Assembly (NCBI RefSeq): GCF_036588685.1
Contig: NC_086386.1
Coordinates: 74,956,682-75,020,681, forward strand
Source: Mytilus trossulus
Lineage: Eukaryota; Mollusca; Bivalvia; Mytilida; Mytilidae
Direction: 5' to 3'
Length of the DNA: 64,000 nucleotides
Every line of letters begins with the position of its first letter. Within the stretch, counting starts at the first letter, position 1. Position numbers and translations under genes: made by a program. The notes below the pieces were generated by a model. The model had not been told where the DNA came from. It saw nothing but the letters and a program-made list of their open reading frames with translations, and made no database searches. Shown piece after piece: positions 8,732 to 20,060 of this stretch.

Positions 8732-11700
8732 ATGACTAGATATACAATCACAGTTATGATTCTCAATCTGGTTATTGGAGCCTCTATGACTGAAAGAGAT
8801 CATTCATCTGGTAGGTTACTTTTTAATTAATTATAGATTATCGTTGGTTATCTCAACGAGATTGCGTTTCTCGCTTGAGCTGGTACAGCGAAAGTGAGAA
8901 TAGCAATCGAGTTGAGATGACCAATGATAATCTGTTTATCGCTATTTTACCTATGACGACGTTGTCAATTTTAATGTCAATTTCGTTAGCAACGCCACGT
9001 GGCCTCCTTAGTTTCTAGCGATAATTTTTCCATCTCAAGATAGAAGCATGATATGAAAATTATCACAAAAAAAGATCAAAGGAAAAATGCACAAAATAGC
9101 GATAATTATTTATATAACATCAATCAGTCTTATAGCACAATGTTGACTGCTGTGTTTTTAAAACATTTTTACCTTTTATGTCACGTCTGTTTGTTTGGTT
9201 GATGCATCGTTGTCAATATAGTAGAATTTGATGAGACTGTCATACAAGTAAGGGGTTGAGCTGGCTATAAAACAGGTTCAATCCTCCATTTTCTACATAA
9301 GAAAATGCCTGTACCAAGTCAAGAATATGACAGTTGTTATACATTCGATTGATGTCTTTGCGTTTTTAGGGAATCACTGAACCATGACTGGAGCGGCCCA
9401 CTCTTAGAAAGTCAGTGCCCACTATCAAAATTTCTGGATCCGTCACTGATACAGGGGACAGGTGGAAAGATACACTAGTGAAAAATAGTAAAGGAAGCCG
9501 GAGAGTCATGATGTCGAGAGCTGGTGTAAGTGGGCGATACAAAATAAAATATGCTAGAAAAGTTTTTATACCGATTTTCGTCTTAGGGTTATGGGGAAGA
9601 AAGTGTAAGAAGGGGTCAAATAAGTGGAAATCAGGACCCCTCGTCCAATCCTATATCAAATTAGACCAACTTATTATACAATAAGTTGTGACTCAAAATC
9701 TCAGAATTAAAATCTGGAATAGGGTACACTTTCACTTTATTTTTGTCTTGTTTTACTTGTTTTAGACAACAACAAAAGAAAACTAAAAATGAATAACCTC
9801 AATCCGAAAACCGATAGAAAAGACAAATATTAGTTCGAATGTCGTAGAGAAAACAAACTTTAAGTCAATCATTTCTATATATGTGAATTATAGCTGAGGC
9901 ATTCAGATGAATGTGTGATTTTAATTTTTAGGTATTACATTTTTTGGAAAGACTGCCGACAAGATTGTTGAACTACTGTCCGACAGCTGAGCATGCAAAG
10001 AGAAGACAAAGACAATTAAAATAGAAGAAACACCAACAGAAAAGACAGAGACCCTTACAAATGCAGAAACAACAACAGATAAACCAAAGACCTTTACAAC
10101 TGAAGAAACAACAACAGAGAAAGCAACAATCTTTACAACTGAAGAAACAACAACTTGCTCTGGTATTTAGCATTATTAATAATATACTCTCCGCCTTCTA
10201 GCTCCACAGTTCTAAACATTTTGAACTTATGTCTGTTTATCTCCCCTGTAATGAGTCTATAGTATCCAAAACAAAACTTGAACAGTCATGATTTCAATGA
10301 GCTTCTCATATTAAGTATCTCATATTCTAAATCACACCCATGTTTGAAGTACCCAAAGTTTTATCGTGTTCAAGTTTACACTAAAGAGAAAAAAAATATA
10401 TATTAGTAGTACATGCATGTTCAAACTTCCCCAAAAAGATATAAGATGCTTCGTATTATCACGAATTAACACCAGCTCTGTTTTTGTGTTGTGTTTCTTT
10501 TTTTGTTGTTTGGAGAAAGTGGAAGTTTTCAAAATATTTTTGCAGATGGAGATATTATATTTTCTTATCAATATATAGATCTACCAATTGTGATACTATC
10601 AGCTATATGAAACAAAACAGGGAATAAACTAAGGGGCTGTGAAAACAAAGTGTAACAGCAAATTGAACCAACAACAATATACAGGTCCAAAACCTTGATA
10701 ATCTTTAATGGTTCATATATAGGAACACTAACATTTTTTATTGTTTCAGTGATAAGACCGAATGACTGTAGTGACTTGGATAAATCGACATGTAAAAGTG
10801 GAATCTACAAGATATACCCCAATAAAACACCTGGATTTGGAGTTTTCTGTGAAATGGAAAAGCATGGCGGAGGATGGACTGTTAGTTGTTATCAATTATT
10901 AGATATAGGAAGATGTGATGTGAGTGTCAATGAGACAACTCTCCATCCAAATAACAATTTATAAAAGTAAACCATTATAGGTCAACGTTTAGTTTATTCG
11001 GTTGATTTTATTATAAATTTAAGAATTCACCATCCATTGATGGAATTATCACTTTGCCTAAGAAATCACATTAATTCTTCTAAAAAAACCCGAATCTTTA
11101 ACTCTCAAGCCCCACTCCACCATAAAAACCAAGAACACAAACTTTAAAATAATCAAATAAAGAACCAATTTTTGAGTTGAGCTCATTATCAAAGATATGT
11201 AATTATTGTGCAAAGTTAAAAAAAATTATGCACAAATATATATGTTAAGATAATCTTAATCGCTTATTTTGAAACAAACATTCTGTTTATAAGTAAAGAT
11301 CATGAGACTTTAAATCATAATGGACCAACTTGTAATGCGAATTCACGAGGCAATGTCCTTACCTCTTTGACATTTTAGATAGAATAATAAATAGTTTTCT
11401 TCGCCTGAACCTTATGGTACCTTTTTTGTTCATGCGGATCTACAGGTTTTTCAGCATCGGAAGGTTGGGAAGGTGGATTTTTACCTAGACTGGGAGTCGT
11501 ACAAAAATGGTTTTGGAAAATTGGACGGAGAATGTTGGTTAGGTACTTTATACTGATTATTCGATATATATTATGTTGCACAACATTATATGAAAACAAT
11601 AAAATAAAAGCGGTTATCAATTTTGGAGCATGAATAATTCATTTAAAGGTACACATCTTTTTTGTGTCGAGTACATATTCCGTTCATTTGTGTTCAAAAA

Positions 11701-14541
11701 GAATCGATGATTAAATATAGTAAAGGAGCTATATCAGCTAGGAAACTCCGGCATGCAGATGTAGTTCATTAGATGATGGCAAATGCCATAATTGTCTTAA
11801 TTTTCAAATCCTTTAAAGAAGCTTCTTCTGAAGATTTAAACTCTTTGATATTCAAATCAATTTTATTGTACTTAAAAAATGTTACTTATTCATAGAGTTA
11901 TCTCTGTTCTTTGTATATTTAAATATTTTATATTTTTCCAAATAATTACTCATTATATAGGTAACGAGCACCTGCATCAGATCACATCTCAGGGAAAGTA
12001 CAAATTGCGCATAGACCTGCAAGATTTTGAAAATAATACAAAATATGCAAATTATAATCATTTCGAAGTAGGAGACGAAAAATCTGGATACAAGCTAACG
12101 GTAGCAGGTTACGATGGCAATGCTGGTGAGTTGCTTAATAATATAGAACTAAATACACGCCAGTTATCTATTTTATATCGGCTTGGTGGATTTGCTTGAT
12201 TGAAAGGTTTTTTTAAGTGATAATTTATACCATTTAATATTCTTCTCTGGACATTACACAAACGAAACCGCACCAGTGGTTTCGTGTTATAGTGTTTCCG
12301 CGAGTGTTGAGGTCGCAGGTTTGAATTTGGCCTGGTCAAACCAAAAATATATTCACTGCTTTTCCACTAAAAACGCGGCATTACGGAGCAAATATATATA
12401 AAGAAAAAGAATTGGTATTATTGCCAATGACACAACTCTCCACAAGAGTTCAAAATGACACAGCAATTAACAACTATAGGTCAGACAGTGTACGGCCGTC
12501 AACAATTAACAAAGCCGATACCGCATAGTCAGCTATAAAAGGCCCCGAAATTACAATGTAAAACATTTCAATCGAGAAAACGAACGGCCTTGTTTATATT
12601 TAAAAAAAATGAACGAAAAAAATATGTAACGCATACACATATGACAACCACTGAATTATAGGCTCCTGACTTGGGGCAGACACATACATACATAATGTGT
12701 CGGGGTGAAAAATTTAAGCGGATCTCAACCCTGCCCTGAACGAACTATAACAATCAGTTAAAAAAGCTTAACTCATCAGAAAAATATAAGCGAACGTGGC
12801 CGGGTACTTGAACATCTCAACAACAAAAAGACACTAGGAAAGACCTGAGAGGACTTGCAGTTAACTGACAGCTAGTTCAAAGCCAGTAACAACTAAAATC
12901 ATGCATCTACAACTAAATTATCAATCCGTTCCCATCCAACATCCAATAGATTTAGTGTAAAGACGTCATAAACAGTCAGAGAAAGACATGACTGTGTGCA
13001 ATGCCAATATACCGGTTTTAGGTCGGGTTTGTTCAAAGTCAGAATATTGTGTCAGAGTATAGGCTGACATGTCGTCCTTGTGACCGAGCACGTTAAAAAT
13101 TCAGCTCAGTGTGTCGGTCTAGTACAATGTAAAATATACCAATTACATTCACATGTTATCGTCCTGCATATGCCCATAAAAGAGGGACGAAAGATACCAA
13201 AGGGACAGTCAAACTCATAAATCTAAAATAAACTGACAAAGCCAGGGCTAAAAATGAGAAAGACAAACAGACAAACAATAGTACACATGACACAGCCATG
13301 ACAGCATAGAAAACTAAAGAATAAACAACACGAATCCCAATAATTTGCCGCTTAACGTTAAATCATCCATCCATCCATCGAACCAAAAAATATCAATTAG
13401 TTGGTATTAAATATGCGTCTTATAATGTAATGCAAACGGTCAATCAATCAATAAACTTTTCATCCTCCATCGCACTTATCGACCAACCAATCCGTCGGTG
13501 GTAAGAATGTTTCATTGTATTATTACTTAACATGTTTCATTTTGAAAAAAAGGCAATAATTTCCATTAAAAATAGCTATTATTATTCATGTTTGTATGTG
13601 TTATTTCATCAGTCCCTGCAAACCAGTAAAAGTCTGAAATTGTCCTCGACTGTAGCGGTTTTTACTTGATCATACTGAATTAGTCTGAATTCTACTAAAC
13701 ATTACTCAAAAACATAGCTCGGTCTTTGATTAGTAGGGTTCAGAGCTTAAAGTTTGTTGGTTGCGTATTGTTAAGACATTGAAAACAGGTCGAGAACTGG
13801 TTGAATATAGGTCCAGTATGCGTGTAAACATTCCAGCATTGTAAAGATTAGAGGCGAGTACACGTTCAGATTGTTAAGTATGGTTCAGACTACAGTCGAA
13901 TTATATGGATTAAAATCCAGACAAGTTTAGAACGGTCGAGTAAAAATCCGTACACTCGAGAACAAAATGTGCCAATTTTAGACTGTAACTAGATTGTAGT
14001 GAATGTTACATTTGTATAAGACAATAACAACCAAAACTAAGGAGTAAACAAAGACTCACAAAACCAAGGGACATTTACATCAACAGTTAAAAATAATAAG
14101 AGCTATACATGTACCAAAAAAATCACGAATATAATAATTACATACCTGAAAAATATCGACTAGGCAATATGTTTACTCTTGAATTTCAATTGTAAAAATT
14201 TGTCTAAAATGTCTTTAGAAATTATGCGGTTTGTTGTAATGAGGAAATGCCACCACCGATGCTATTTTAATTGTTAATAATTTATTTACTGAACAGGAGA
14301 TTCATTCACCTACCACAATGGCCAGAAGTTCTCAACAAAAGATAAAGATCATACTGGTAGATGCGCTCATGAATACAAGGGAGCTTGGTGGTACAACACG
14401 TCTTGTCATGTTAGTAACCTTAACGGTCTCTATTTGAAGGGACACCACAAATCGTTTGCAAATGGTATTAATTGGCGCTATTGGAAAGGATACCACTATT
14501 CTCTGAAAACAACAATCATGATGATCCGAAAAAAAGCCTAG
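8732..14541 (+). CDS. Secreted fibrinogen-related protein (FReD lectin), 6 exons
   Basis: Exons 8732-8810, 9992-10162, 10750-10880, 11446-11542, 11961-12125 and 14297-14541 join to 888 nt (295 codons plus TAG). Exon 1 encodes a signal peptide (about residues 1-18). Exon 2 encodes a Thr/Glu-rich, probably O-glycosylated stalk with repeats of TFTTEETTT. Exons 3-6 encode a complete fibrinogen-like domain of about 210 residues: [48 protein letters not shown], then the calcium-site DKD (230-232), Cys237/Cys251 and GAWWY, NLNGLYL. Such proteins are extracellular pattern-recognition lectins of molluscan immunity. Oddities: Cys157 replaces the usual Phe of EFWLG. Exon 2's acceptor (GCTGAG before 9992) is weak; the stronger TTTTAG at 9930-9935 would bring an in-frame TGA at 9988. 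Exon 3's donor is GTTAGT. Intron 5 (2.2 kb) is full of repeats. Confidence 0.88.
8836..8932. repeat. Imperfect fold-back repeat in intron 1
   Basis: GATTATCGTTGGTTATCTCA on the left is mirrored on the right by GAGATGACCAATGATAATC, with GAGATTGC / GCAATCGA inside. A hairpin stem of about 40 bp; MITE-like. Confidence 0.7.
9200..9365 (-). repeat. R2 repeat, reverse fragment (intron 1)
   Basis: Contains, reversed, the R2 signature seen at 60840-61000: GGTTCAATCC, CCATTTTCTACATAAGAAAA, TGCCTGTACCAAGTCA, CATTCGATTGATGT. Followed at about 9390-9455 by a small piece with GGATCCGTCACTGA, like the end of the element at 24953-25086. Confidence 0.7.
10895..10990 (+). repeat. R1b repeat fragment (intron 3)
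   Basis: GAAGATGTGATGTGAGTGTC, GACAACTCTCCATCCAAATA and ACCATTATAGGTCAACG match the copies at 42555-42920, 40620-40760 and 59060-59190. It starts 15 bp after the exon 3 donor site. Confidence 0.75.
12405..13010 (+). repeat. R1 plus R5 repeat, long copy (intron 5)
   Basis: Begins TTGCCAATGACACAACTCTC, runs through CCGCATAGTCAGCTATAAAA and GGCTCCTGACTTGGGGCAGA to AACGTGGCCGGGTACTTGAA, then into the R5 module (GCAGTTAACTGACAGCTAGT). No ORF. This is the most complete version in the window. Confidence 0.85.
13175..13345 (+). repeat. R3 repeat fragment (intron 5)
   Basis: GGGACGAAAGATACCAAAGG, CAGTCAAACTCATAAAT, GACACAGCCATGACAGCATA and AATAAACAACACGAATCCC identify the R3 family, also at 31975-32225 and 49035-49290 and in reverse at 19150, 35755 and 52310. 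Just downstream (13360-13500) are short ATCC/CAAT-rich runs. Confidence 0.75.
13615..13985. repeat. TCGAG/TCAGAC degenerate array 1
   Basis: Starts AAACCAGTAAAAGTCTGAAA, then carries alternating TCGAC / TCTGAA words, and in its second half the complements TTCAGAC and GTCGAG, ending near ACACTCGAGAAC. The left end matches the array at 17094. It is in intron 5 of the fibrinogen-related gene. Confidence 0.7.
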
Positions 14542-14564
14542 ACAGAAAAAAAATATGTAAAAAT

Positions 14565-14570
14565 AATAAA
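14565..14570 (+). terminator. AATAAA poly(A) signal of the fibrinogen-related gene
   Basis: AATAAA 24 bp after the TAG stop codon, followed by an AT- and GT-rich stretch. Confidence 0.6.
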
Positions 14571-14639
14571 AACATATTTTATTGTAAGTGTTAGTTGTGT
14601 TTTTGTTTTCCTGTAGATTTTATATATTTTGTAAGCTAT

Positions 14640-15020
14640 GTTGTAAGCCAGGCAGTGATTACCTTAACCGTAGTTGGCACAACTTTTTGAAATTCTGGAT
14701 TCTCAATGCTCTTCAACTTTGTACTTGTTTGGCTTTATATGAGGAATTCTCTCTGATGTTTACCTGTCGGCTATACTGATCATACCGATGTAAAAAAAAC
14801 TCATATTTAATGCTTCCTCAACAAATGTACTTATATGTAATGTAATGTAAACTAATGTGTTTTTCTGTATACCTTTGTCCAACTTAGGTGATACCAGAAT
14901 AAATGATATATATATAAATATTTTGATACGAGCTCCACTGGTGAGTCATATGCAAACAAAACGCGCGTCTGGCGTACTAAATTGTAATCCTGGTACCTTT
15001 GATAACTACTATTGTAAGCT
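14640..15020 (+). mobile_element. Hammerhead repeat, alpha type, split and decayed
   Basis: GATTACCTTAACCGTAGTTG and TCAATGCTCTTCAACTTTGT (14660-14722) match the body of the element at 15480. The 3' part resumes at 14931 with a degraded hammerhead (CTGGTGA for CUGAUGA, AAAA for GAAA), GCGCGTCTGGCGTACTAAAT, then CCTGGTACCTTTGATAACTA. About 190 bp of foreign or diverged DNA separates the halves. Confidence 0.7.
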
Positions 15021-15479
15021 ATGTCAGTTTATGCAATCATATATTTCATAATGGGATTTAAAAGTGTATACTAGTAATTTCCGAAATTTGTACTTTCTTA
15101 TCATTTATTAAAATTTATTGCATGTTTGAGGGAATCTTAAAAAGGTTAAATATACATTGTTAATAAAGTACTGTAAAAGTACTATGGATAAAAGAAAATA
15201 AATGAACTTGGAAATCATATAAATCTACAAAGTTAAAAAAAACCAACCTTAGTATGTCTGCAGAAACAGAGTACCGTAACACGCTGCATCAAAGTAACTC
15301 GGATTACCAGAATGACGTTTTTTGTGTAATGTTAAGTATAAAATAGGGGCATTTCCCATTTATCTCATTTGTCTCACTTTATTTTATTAGATATTTTTTT
15401 TTAAGAATCCAATTGAATTGTCATTGATATGGTTATATTTTTTAAATTTACTGTTTCAAATTTTTGAGTTTTTTGAAAA

Positions 15480-15685
15480 ACTAAGGCTTTTCTACCTCCG
15501 GCATAGGATACCTTAGCTGTATTTGGCAAAACCTTTAGGAATTTTGGTCCACAATGCTCTTCAACTTCGTACTTTATTTAGCCTTTTTAACTTTTTTGGA
15601 TTCGAGCGTCACTGATGAGTCTTTTGTAGACGAAACGCACGTCTGGCGTATATACAAAATTTGGTCCTGGTATCTATGATGAGTT
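15480..15685 (+). mobile_element. Hammerhead repeat, alpha type, near complete
   Basis: Has the body (AAACTAAGGCTTTTCTACC, GATACCTTAGCTGTATTTGG, CACAATGCTCTTCAACTTCG), the ribozyme at 15606-15649, and the tail TTTGGTCCTGGTATCTATGA. Non-coding; probably a retrozyme-like or other short retroposon mobilised in trans. Confidence 0.75.
15606..15649 (+). ncRNA. Type I hammerhead ribozyme, intact core
   Basis: Order seen: stem I strand GCGTCA; core CTGATGA (15612-15618); stem II GTC / GAC closed by a 7-nt loop; GAAA (15632-15635); tiny stem III AC / GT around GCAC; cleavage triplet GTC, predicted cut after 15643; stem I return strand TGGCGT. All catalytic positions (C3, U4, G5, A6, G8, A9, G12, A13, A14, H17) are present and stem I pairs over 6 bp with two G-U. 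The very short stem III is typical of animal retrozymes, which usually act as dimers. Confidence 0.8.
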
Positions 15686-16129
15686 TATTGTCAATCGAAA
15701 TTGATTCAAACTCTATTCTAACTCTAAACTTATAAACAGTTTCCCTCTCAAAAAAACACATCTGAACTTGTAAGCGTTTTTTCGGCATCCGACCAAACCA
15801 CAACAGTTAAATATAATTTACAATTTTATACATATATTACTGATTATTATGTTTCATGAGAATCCGATATTTTGATTTGCTAACAATCACTGCTTGTATT
15901 AAAAAATTAACCTTCATATCGAAATGCATGTTACATTCGTAATTACATTTGCTTCCACTTAAAAGTGCACAGGTACAAAACAAAAACTTGTCAATCTTTT
16001 TTCATGGTCAAAGCATAGATATTTAATCTTAAGAAGTCGAATTCATTGCGTTTAATTTTTTCAAAGTTCTAATTATATATGACATAACCAATTGCAAGCT
16101 TATCGAAAATTAACTGCTGCCAATTTTCA

Positions 16130-16360
16130 TTATTCATGAATGCAAATAGGATATTAAGGAAAATGGCTATTGTTATCTTATATTTTGTATGTATTGCGCT
16201 TTTGTGTTTCTGTTGTATCGTTGTTCTCCTCTTATATATGATGTGTTTCCCCTTTGTTTTAGTTTGTAACCCGGATTTGTTTTGTCTCTATCGACTTATG
16301 AATTTCAAACAGCGGTACAGTGTATATACGATTGCCTTTATATTCATAAGTCGATGATAA
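16130..16360 (+). repeat. R4 repeat, copy 1
   Basis: GTTTCTGTTGTATCGTTGTT, AGTTTGTAACCCGGATTTGT, TCTCTATCGACTTATGAATT and CAGCGGTACAGTGTATAT mark the R4 family. A second diverged copy lies at 16610-16830. Related reverse or partial copies are at 41200-41390, 35200-35290 and 51960-52060. The short ORFs are inside the repeat and are not genes. Confidence 0.7.
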
Positions 16361-16609
16361 GCTACAAGACAACACAAAAACAACTTGAAGACAAAATGGA
16401 AAACAATGAACAGGAAAGTTAAAGAATCAACCATAAACTGAAAGAATCGAAAGTAAACGTCTACTTCATAACCTGCTGCACCCGCTTTAGATTTACTAAA
16501 TGTATATAAGCTAATCGTACTCATAAGATATTGTTGTGCTTCCAAGACAAAACAATTAAACTAAGTTCAACCAACAATTTTTCTATCAAAATGTCCCGTA
16601 CTAAGTCAT

Positions 16610-16830
16610 GAATATGGCAATTGTTATCAAATAGTTCGTTTCAATGTATGTTGGTGTTGGTTTAATTTTTGTTGCAATTCAGTGTTTCTGTTGAATCTTT
16701 GTATTCCACTTATAGTTGATATGTTTCCTTCGGTAATAGTTTGTAACCCGGATTTGTTTTCTCTCAATCGATGTTTGACCTTTGAACACTGGTATACTAT
16801 TATTGCTTTAATATACCTTTGCCATTTAAG
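16610..16830 (+). repeat. R4 repeat, copy 2
   Basis: ATGAATATGGCAATTGTTAT, TGTTTCTGTTGAATCTTTGT, AGTTTGTAACCCGGATTTGT and GAACACTGGTATACTATTAT repeat the order of copy 1, in the same orientation about 480 bp downstream. Confidence 0.7.
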
Positions 16831-17093
16831 GAAGTTCCCTTGTCACGTTTTTGGAATTTTGTCAGATTTCCGGAATCTTCTGGTTTAGTGATCAATGGTA
16901 AAGCTAAGAAAAGACTATTGTCCCGCCAAAATTTCAATGGCGAATATCTTGAAAACAAGCACATCGACCTATATATTTTGCATTTTTGATTCCTTTATTT
17001 ATCCCCTATCAATATAAACTAGTGTTTTTAAAAGTTGATTATTTGTGAATCTGAGAAGAGTCCTCCTTTAAACATCCTCTGATCATATAACTA

Positions 17094-17395
17094 CAAACCA
17101 GTAAAAGTCTGAAATGCCCTATATGTGTACTCAACTTTACACATTTTTACTCGACCAGTCTAAAGTGATCTGACCTTTACTTGACATAACTCGACCCCAG
17201 TCTGAATAATACTCGACTGTACTGAATCGTATTTGACCCTTATCTCTGCCATTGAAAATAGTCTGAACTATTACTCGACCAGACTGAAACACTCTTAACC
17301 TATTTTCGACCTGTATACTTGAACCAGACCAGATCGACCTGATCGTATATGAATCGTAGGGATAATCGTGCATTGGTCGAGTATGCACAATGTTA
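17094..17395. repeat. TCGAG/TCAGAC degenerate array 2
   Basis: Left end AAACCAGTAAAAGTCTGAAA as in array 1. Then repeated ACTCGACCAGTCT, ACTCGACCCCAGTCTGAA, ACTCGACTGTACTGAA and ACTCGACCAGACTGAA spaced about 20-30 bp, ending with the complement TTGGTCGAGTATGCAC. Confidence 0.75.
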
Positions 17396-17929
17396 GTATA
17401 AAAACGTCTGAAATTTTTATTCCCTGCCGATTCGGAGTGGCCATTACGTGTTCCCCTTGTCCGTCCGTACGTATGTGCGTACGTTCCAACAATATTAGTT
17501 TCCGTTCTCTAATTTCATTTTGCGTCAACCAATTTTTTATGAAACTCCGTATACACAATGCTTATTTCCATAAAAACACAGTTCAAATGCAAATTTGGGT
17601 GGCCGTTTTTGAAAAATTACCCTGTATAATGTTATTTATGCTAGCTGGGTTATTACCAGTGTCCCATGAACACATTTTCCGTATATTTGGTTATATCCAG
17701 TCGAAGGTCCGAATTGAATCATACATATAAAATATCTAAAAAAGCAATAGGATTTGTGGGCAAGGTGGTAAAGGTCCAGAGAGGCAGGTAAATAGCTGTC
17801 ACTTAGCTTTGAGAGTGAAAAAAGACGAACAAGCAGGTGTAAACAGCAACGGGCGCCGAAAAACCTAAGTGAGGCAGTGGCTAACACGCCGACCGCATGT
17901 GGGCAGTATGAGAGACGTGCACTAACGTA

Positions 17930-17975
17930 ACATGACTGTCCCTTTGGTATCTTTCGTCCCTCTTTTAATAAAGAC
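17930..17975 (-). repeat. R3 repeat, short reverse end
   Basis: ACTGTCCCTTTGGTATCTTT then CGTCCCTCTTTTAAT is the reverse of the R3 start. The stretch 17400-17930 shows no gene; the 113-120 residue ORFs there lack domains and overlap each other on opposite strands. Confidence 0.65.
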
Positions 17976-18379
17976 ATGCTTACAAAAACTTCCTCATAGT
18001 GGACACTGATATGTAATAGTAGATGAATTGGTCTTTTTTTCGTGTAATTTTAGACAATATTTTGAGTTATGACAAGCAAGAACACGTTTAGATAATTGAT
18101 TTAATGTTAAAGTTAAAAAGAAATGCATCGTTTGAACTAACAAAACGACAAACAGAAGACGCATTAGCAGCGAGTGTATAGTTTGTCAAAAGTTATGCAA
18201 ACTTTGTAAAAGTATGTTAGAATCACAGCGTGTGAACGCTGAACTGTTTGTATCGTTAGTGTAAGAACGAAATTCGCTCCAAATAAAACAAATATTTGTC
18301 TCCTTTTTTGGTGAAATTACGTAAAAAAGGTTCGAATGAAAAAAGAAATTGACAGTAATTTGACTTATATATAAAAAAA

Positions 18380-18865
18380 AAAAAACATGTGGTATAATTG
18401 CCAATGAAACAATTATTCACAAAAGACCAAAATGACACAGACATTAACAACTACAGGTCACCGTACGGCCTTCAACAATAAACAAAGCCCCTACCGAATA
18501 GTCAGCTATAAAAGGCCACGATAAGACAATGTAAAACAATTCAAACGAGAAAAACCAACGACCCAATCTATGTAAACAAAATGAAATAATAAATAAACGA
18601 AAAACAAACATGCAACACAAAAACAAACGACAACCACTGAAATACTAGCTCCTGACTTGGGACAGGCACATACATAAATAATTTGGCGGGGTTAAACATG
18701 TTAGCGGGATCCCAACCGTCCTCTTAACCTGGGACAGTGTTATAACAGTACAACATTAGAACGAACTATAAAAATCAATTGAAAAAGGCTTAACTCATCA
18801 GATGGACAAAAATACAAGTGGACGTGGCCTGGTACTTATACATCCCGACACAGAAAGACTCAATG
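18380..18865 (+). repeat. R1 repeat, full-length type copy
   Basis: Runs from GTGGTATAATTGCCAATGAA through CACCGTACGGCCTTCAACAA, CTGACTTGGGACAGGCACAT and GTTGAAAAAGGCTTAACTCA to CGTGGCCTGGTACTTATACA. It serves as the uninterrupted reference for the copy broken by a hammerhead element at 56679. Confidence 0.85.
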
Positions 18866-19149
18866 AACAGATTTGTATTTGTTATTAATCATTTCTATGT
18901 CATTTGGTGTTCTGTGAAGAGCTGTCTCGTTGACAATTGTACTACATCTTCTTTGTTTATAATAGTACAAATATTTCTGGACAAACGAAAAATACGGACA
19001 GACAACATTGAAAATAGCCCACAAAACAGGTAAATATAATCGTGATCGATGTTCTAATAAAACAACTTCGAAAGATAACTTAGTCGTCAGCAGTCAATGA
19101 ATATTATTGCACAATTACTTTCATATTTGAAAAATCAGCAGGTGTCAAC

Positions 19150-19365
19150 ATTGCAAGATATTCTTCCCTTCCGGAACACCTGAGTTCATCCCAGGTTTTT
19201 GATGGGTTATGTGTTGCTAACGTTTTAGTTTTCTATGTTATGTGGACTGCTGTTTGTCTTCTCGTCGGTTTTCTTTTTTTTTGCTATGGCTGTGTCACTT
19301 TGTTTTCGACCATTGAGTTTGATTGTTCCTTTGGTGTCTTTTGCCTCTCTTTTAAAATGTTACCT
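19150..19365 (-). repeat. R3 repeat, reverse copy
   Basis: CTTCCGGAACACCTGAGTTC, TTTTTGATGGGTTATGTGTT, GCTATGGCTGTGTCACTTTG and CCTTTGGTGTCTTTTGCCTC are R3 read backwards. The 79-residue ORF across it is a by-product. Confidence 0.75.
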
Positions 19366-19469
19366 CTCCTTGCAAAAGTAAAGACACGTTCTGTACATAG
19401 AGGAATTTTTGTACAGTTAAATATGATGTTGCCAATATATTTTTGCGGAGACAGAGTTATGAGAGTTAA

Positions 19470-20060
19470 TCAGGTCTGAACAAACGTTTAGGGAATCGTG
19501 TAGCAGTTATGTGTTCTCGTGTATGGGCGAGAAGAGATCGAAGAGTGGTCGAATTTGTTCGCAAAGGGATCGGGTATTAGTCGAGTTGGTCTTAGGTAAA
19601 ATAAGTAAACAAGTCGCAGTGATCTGGAAGCGATCGGACATTGGTCGAGGTAATCTTGATATGATCGGATATTAGTCGAGCAAATGTCGAAATGATCGAG
19701 TACTGATTGGAAATTTTGTTGTATTCCGACCAAACTGGATCTCTACACGACCCTTTCCCGATCAATTCGACCTGTACTTGACGAATTTTCGATCTCTTCT
19801 AGAGTGACTTGCTTCTCGGTCCTAACTCGATTGTTTTTGACATGTCAAAAACTCTCGGGTAGCTAGTCAGATCGATGACGAGTAGGGTAGACTATCCCGA
19901 ACATCCTTGTCGATTGATTCAGACCAGTCTCCCGATCACGTTATTTGTCTTGATCGGGCTTGATCGAGTTGATCTGATCGGCATTGTGAACATTGCTTTA
20001 ACCGAAGGTCTGAGCTATACTCAACCAGTCTGAGCCATACTGGACCAAATAACATCTACT
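19470..20060. repeat. TCGAG/TCAGAC degenerate array 3 (TGATCG-rich)
   Basis: Dozens of GGTCGA, AGTCGAG, GATCGG and CTCGAC words at 15-35 bp spacing, e.g. GGGTATTAGTCGAGTTGGTC and GATCGGATATTAGTCGAGCA. The second half switches to the complementary words and ends ATACTCAACCAGTCTGAGCC. Confidence 0.7.

Noticed and set aside
9973..10173. Cys-rich 66-residue minus-strand ORF
   Set aside because: It is the antisense of the Thr/Glu repeat exon of the fibrinogen-related gene; the Cys/Phe pattern comes from reversed ACA/GAA codons.
17368..17977. Overlapping ORFs of 113-120 residues on both strands
   Set aside because: No domain, no start context, overlapping in opposite directions and partly inside R3; treated as chance.
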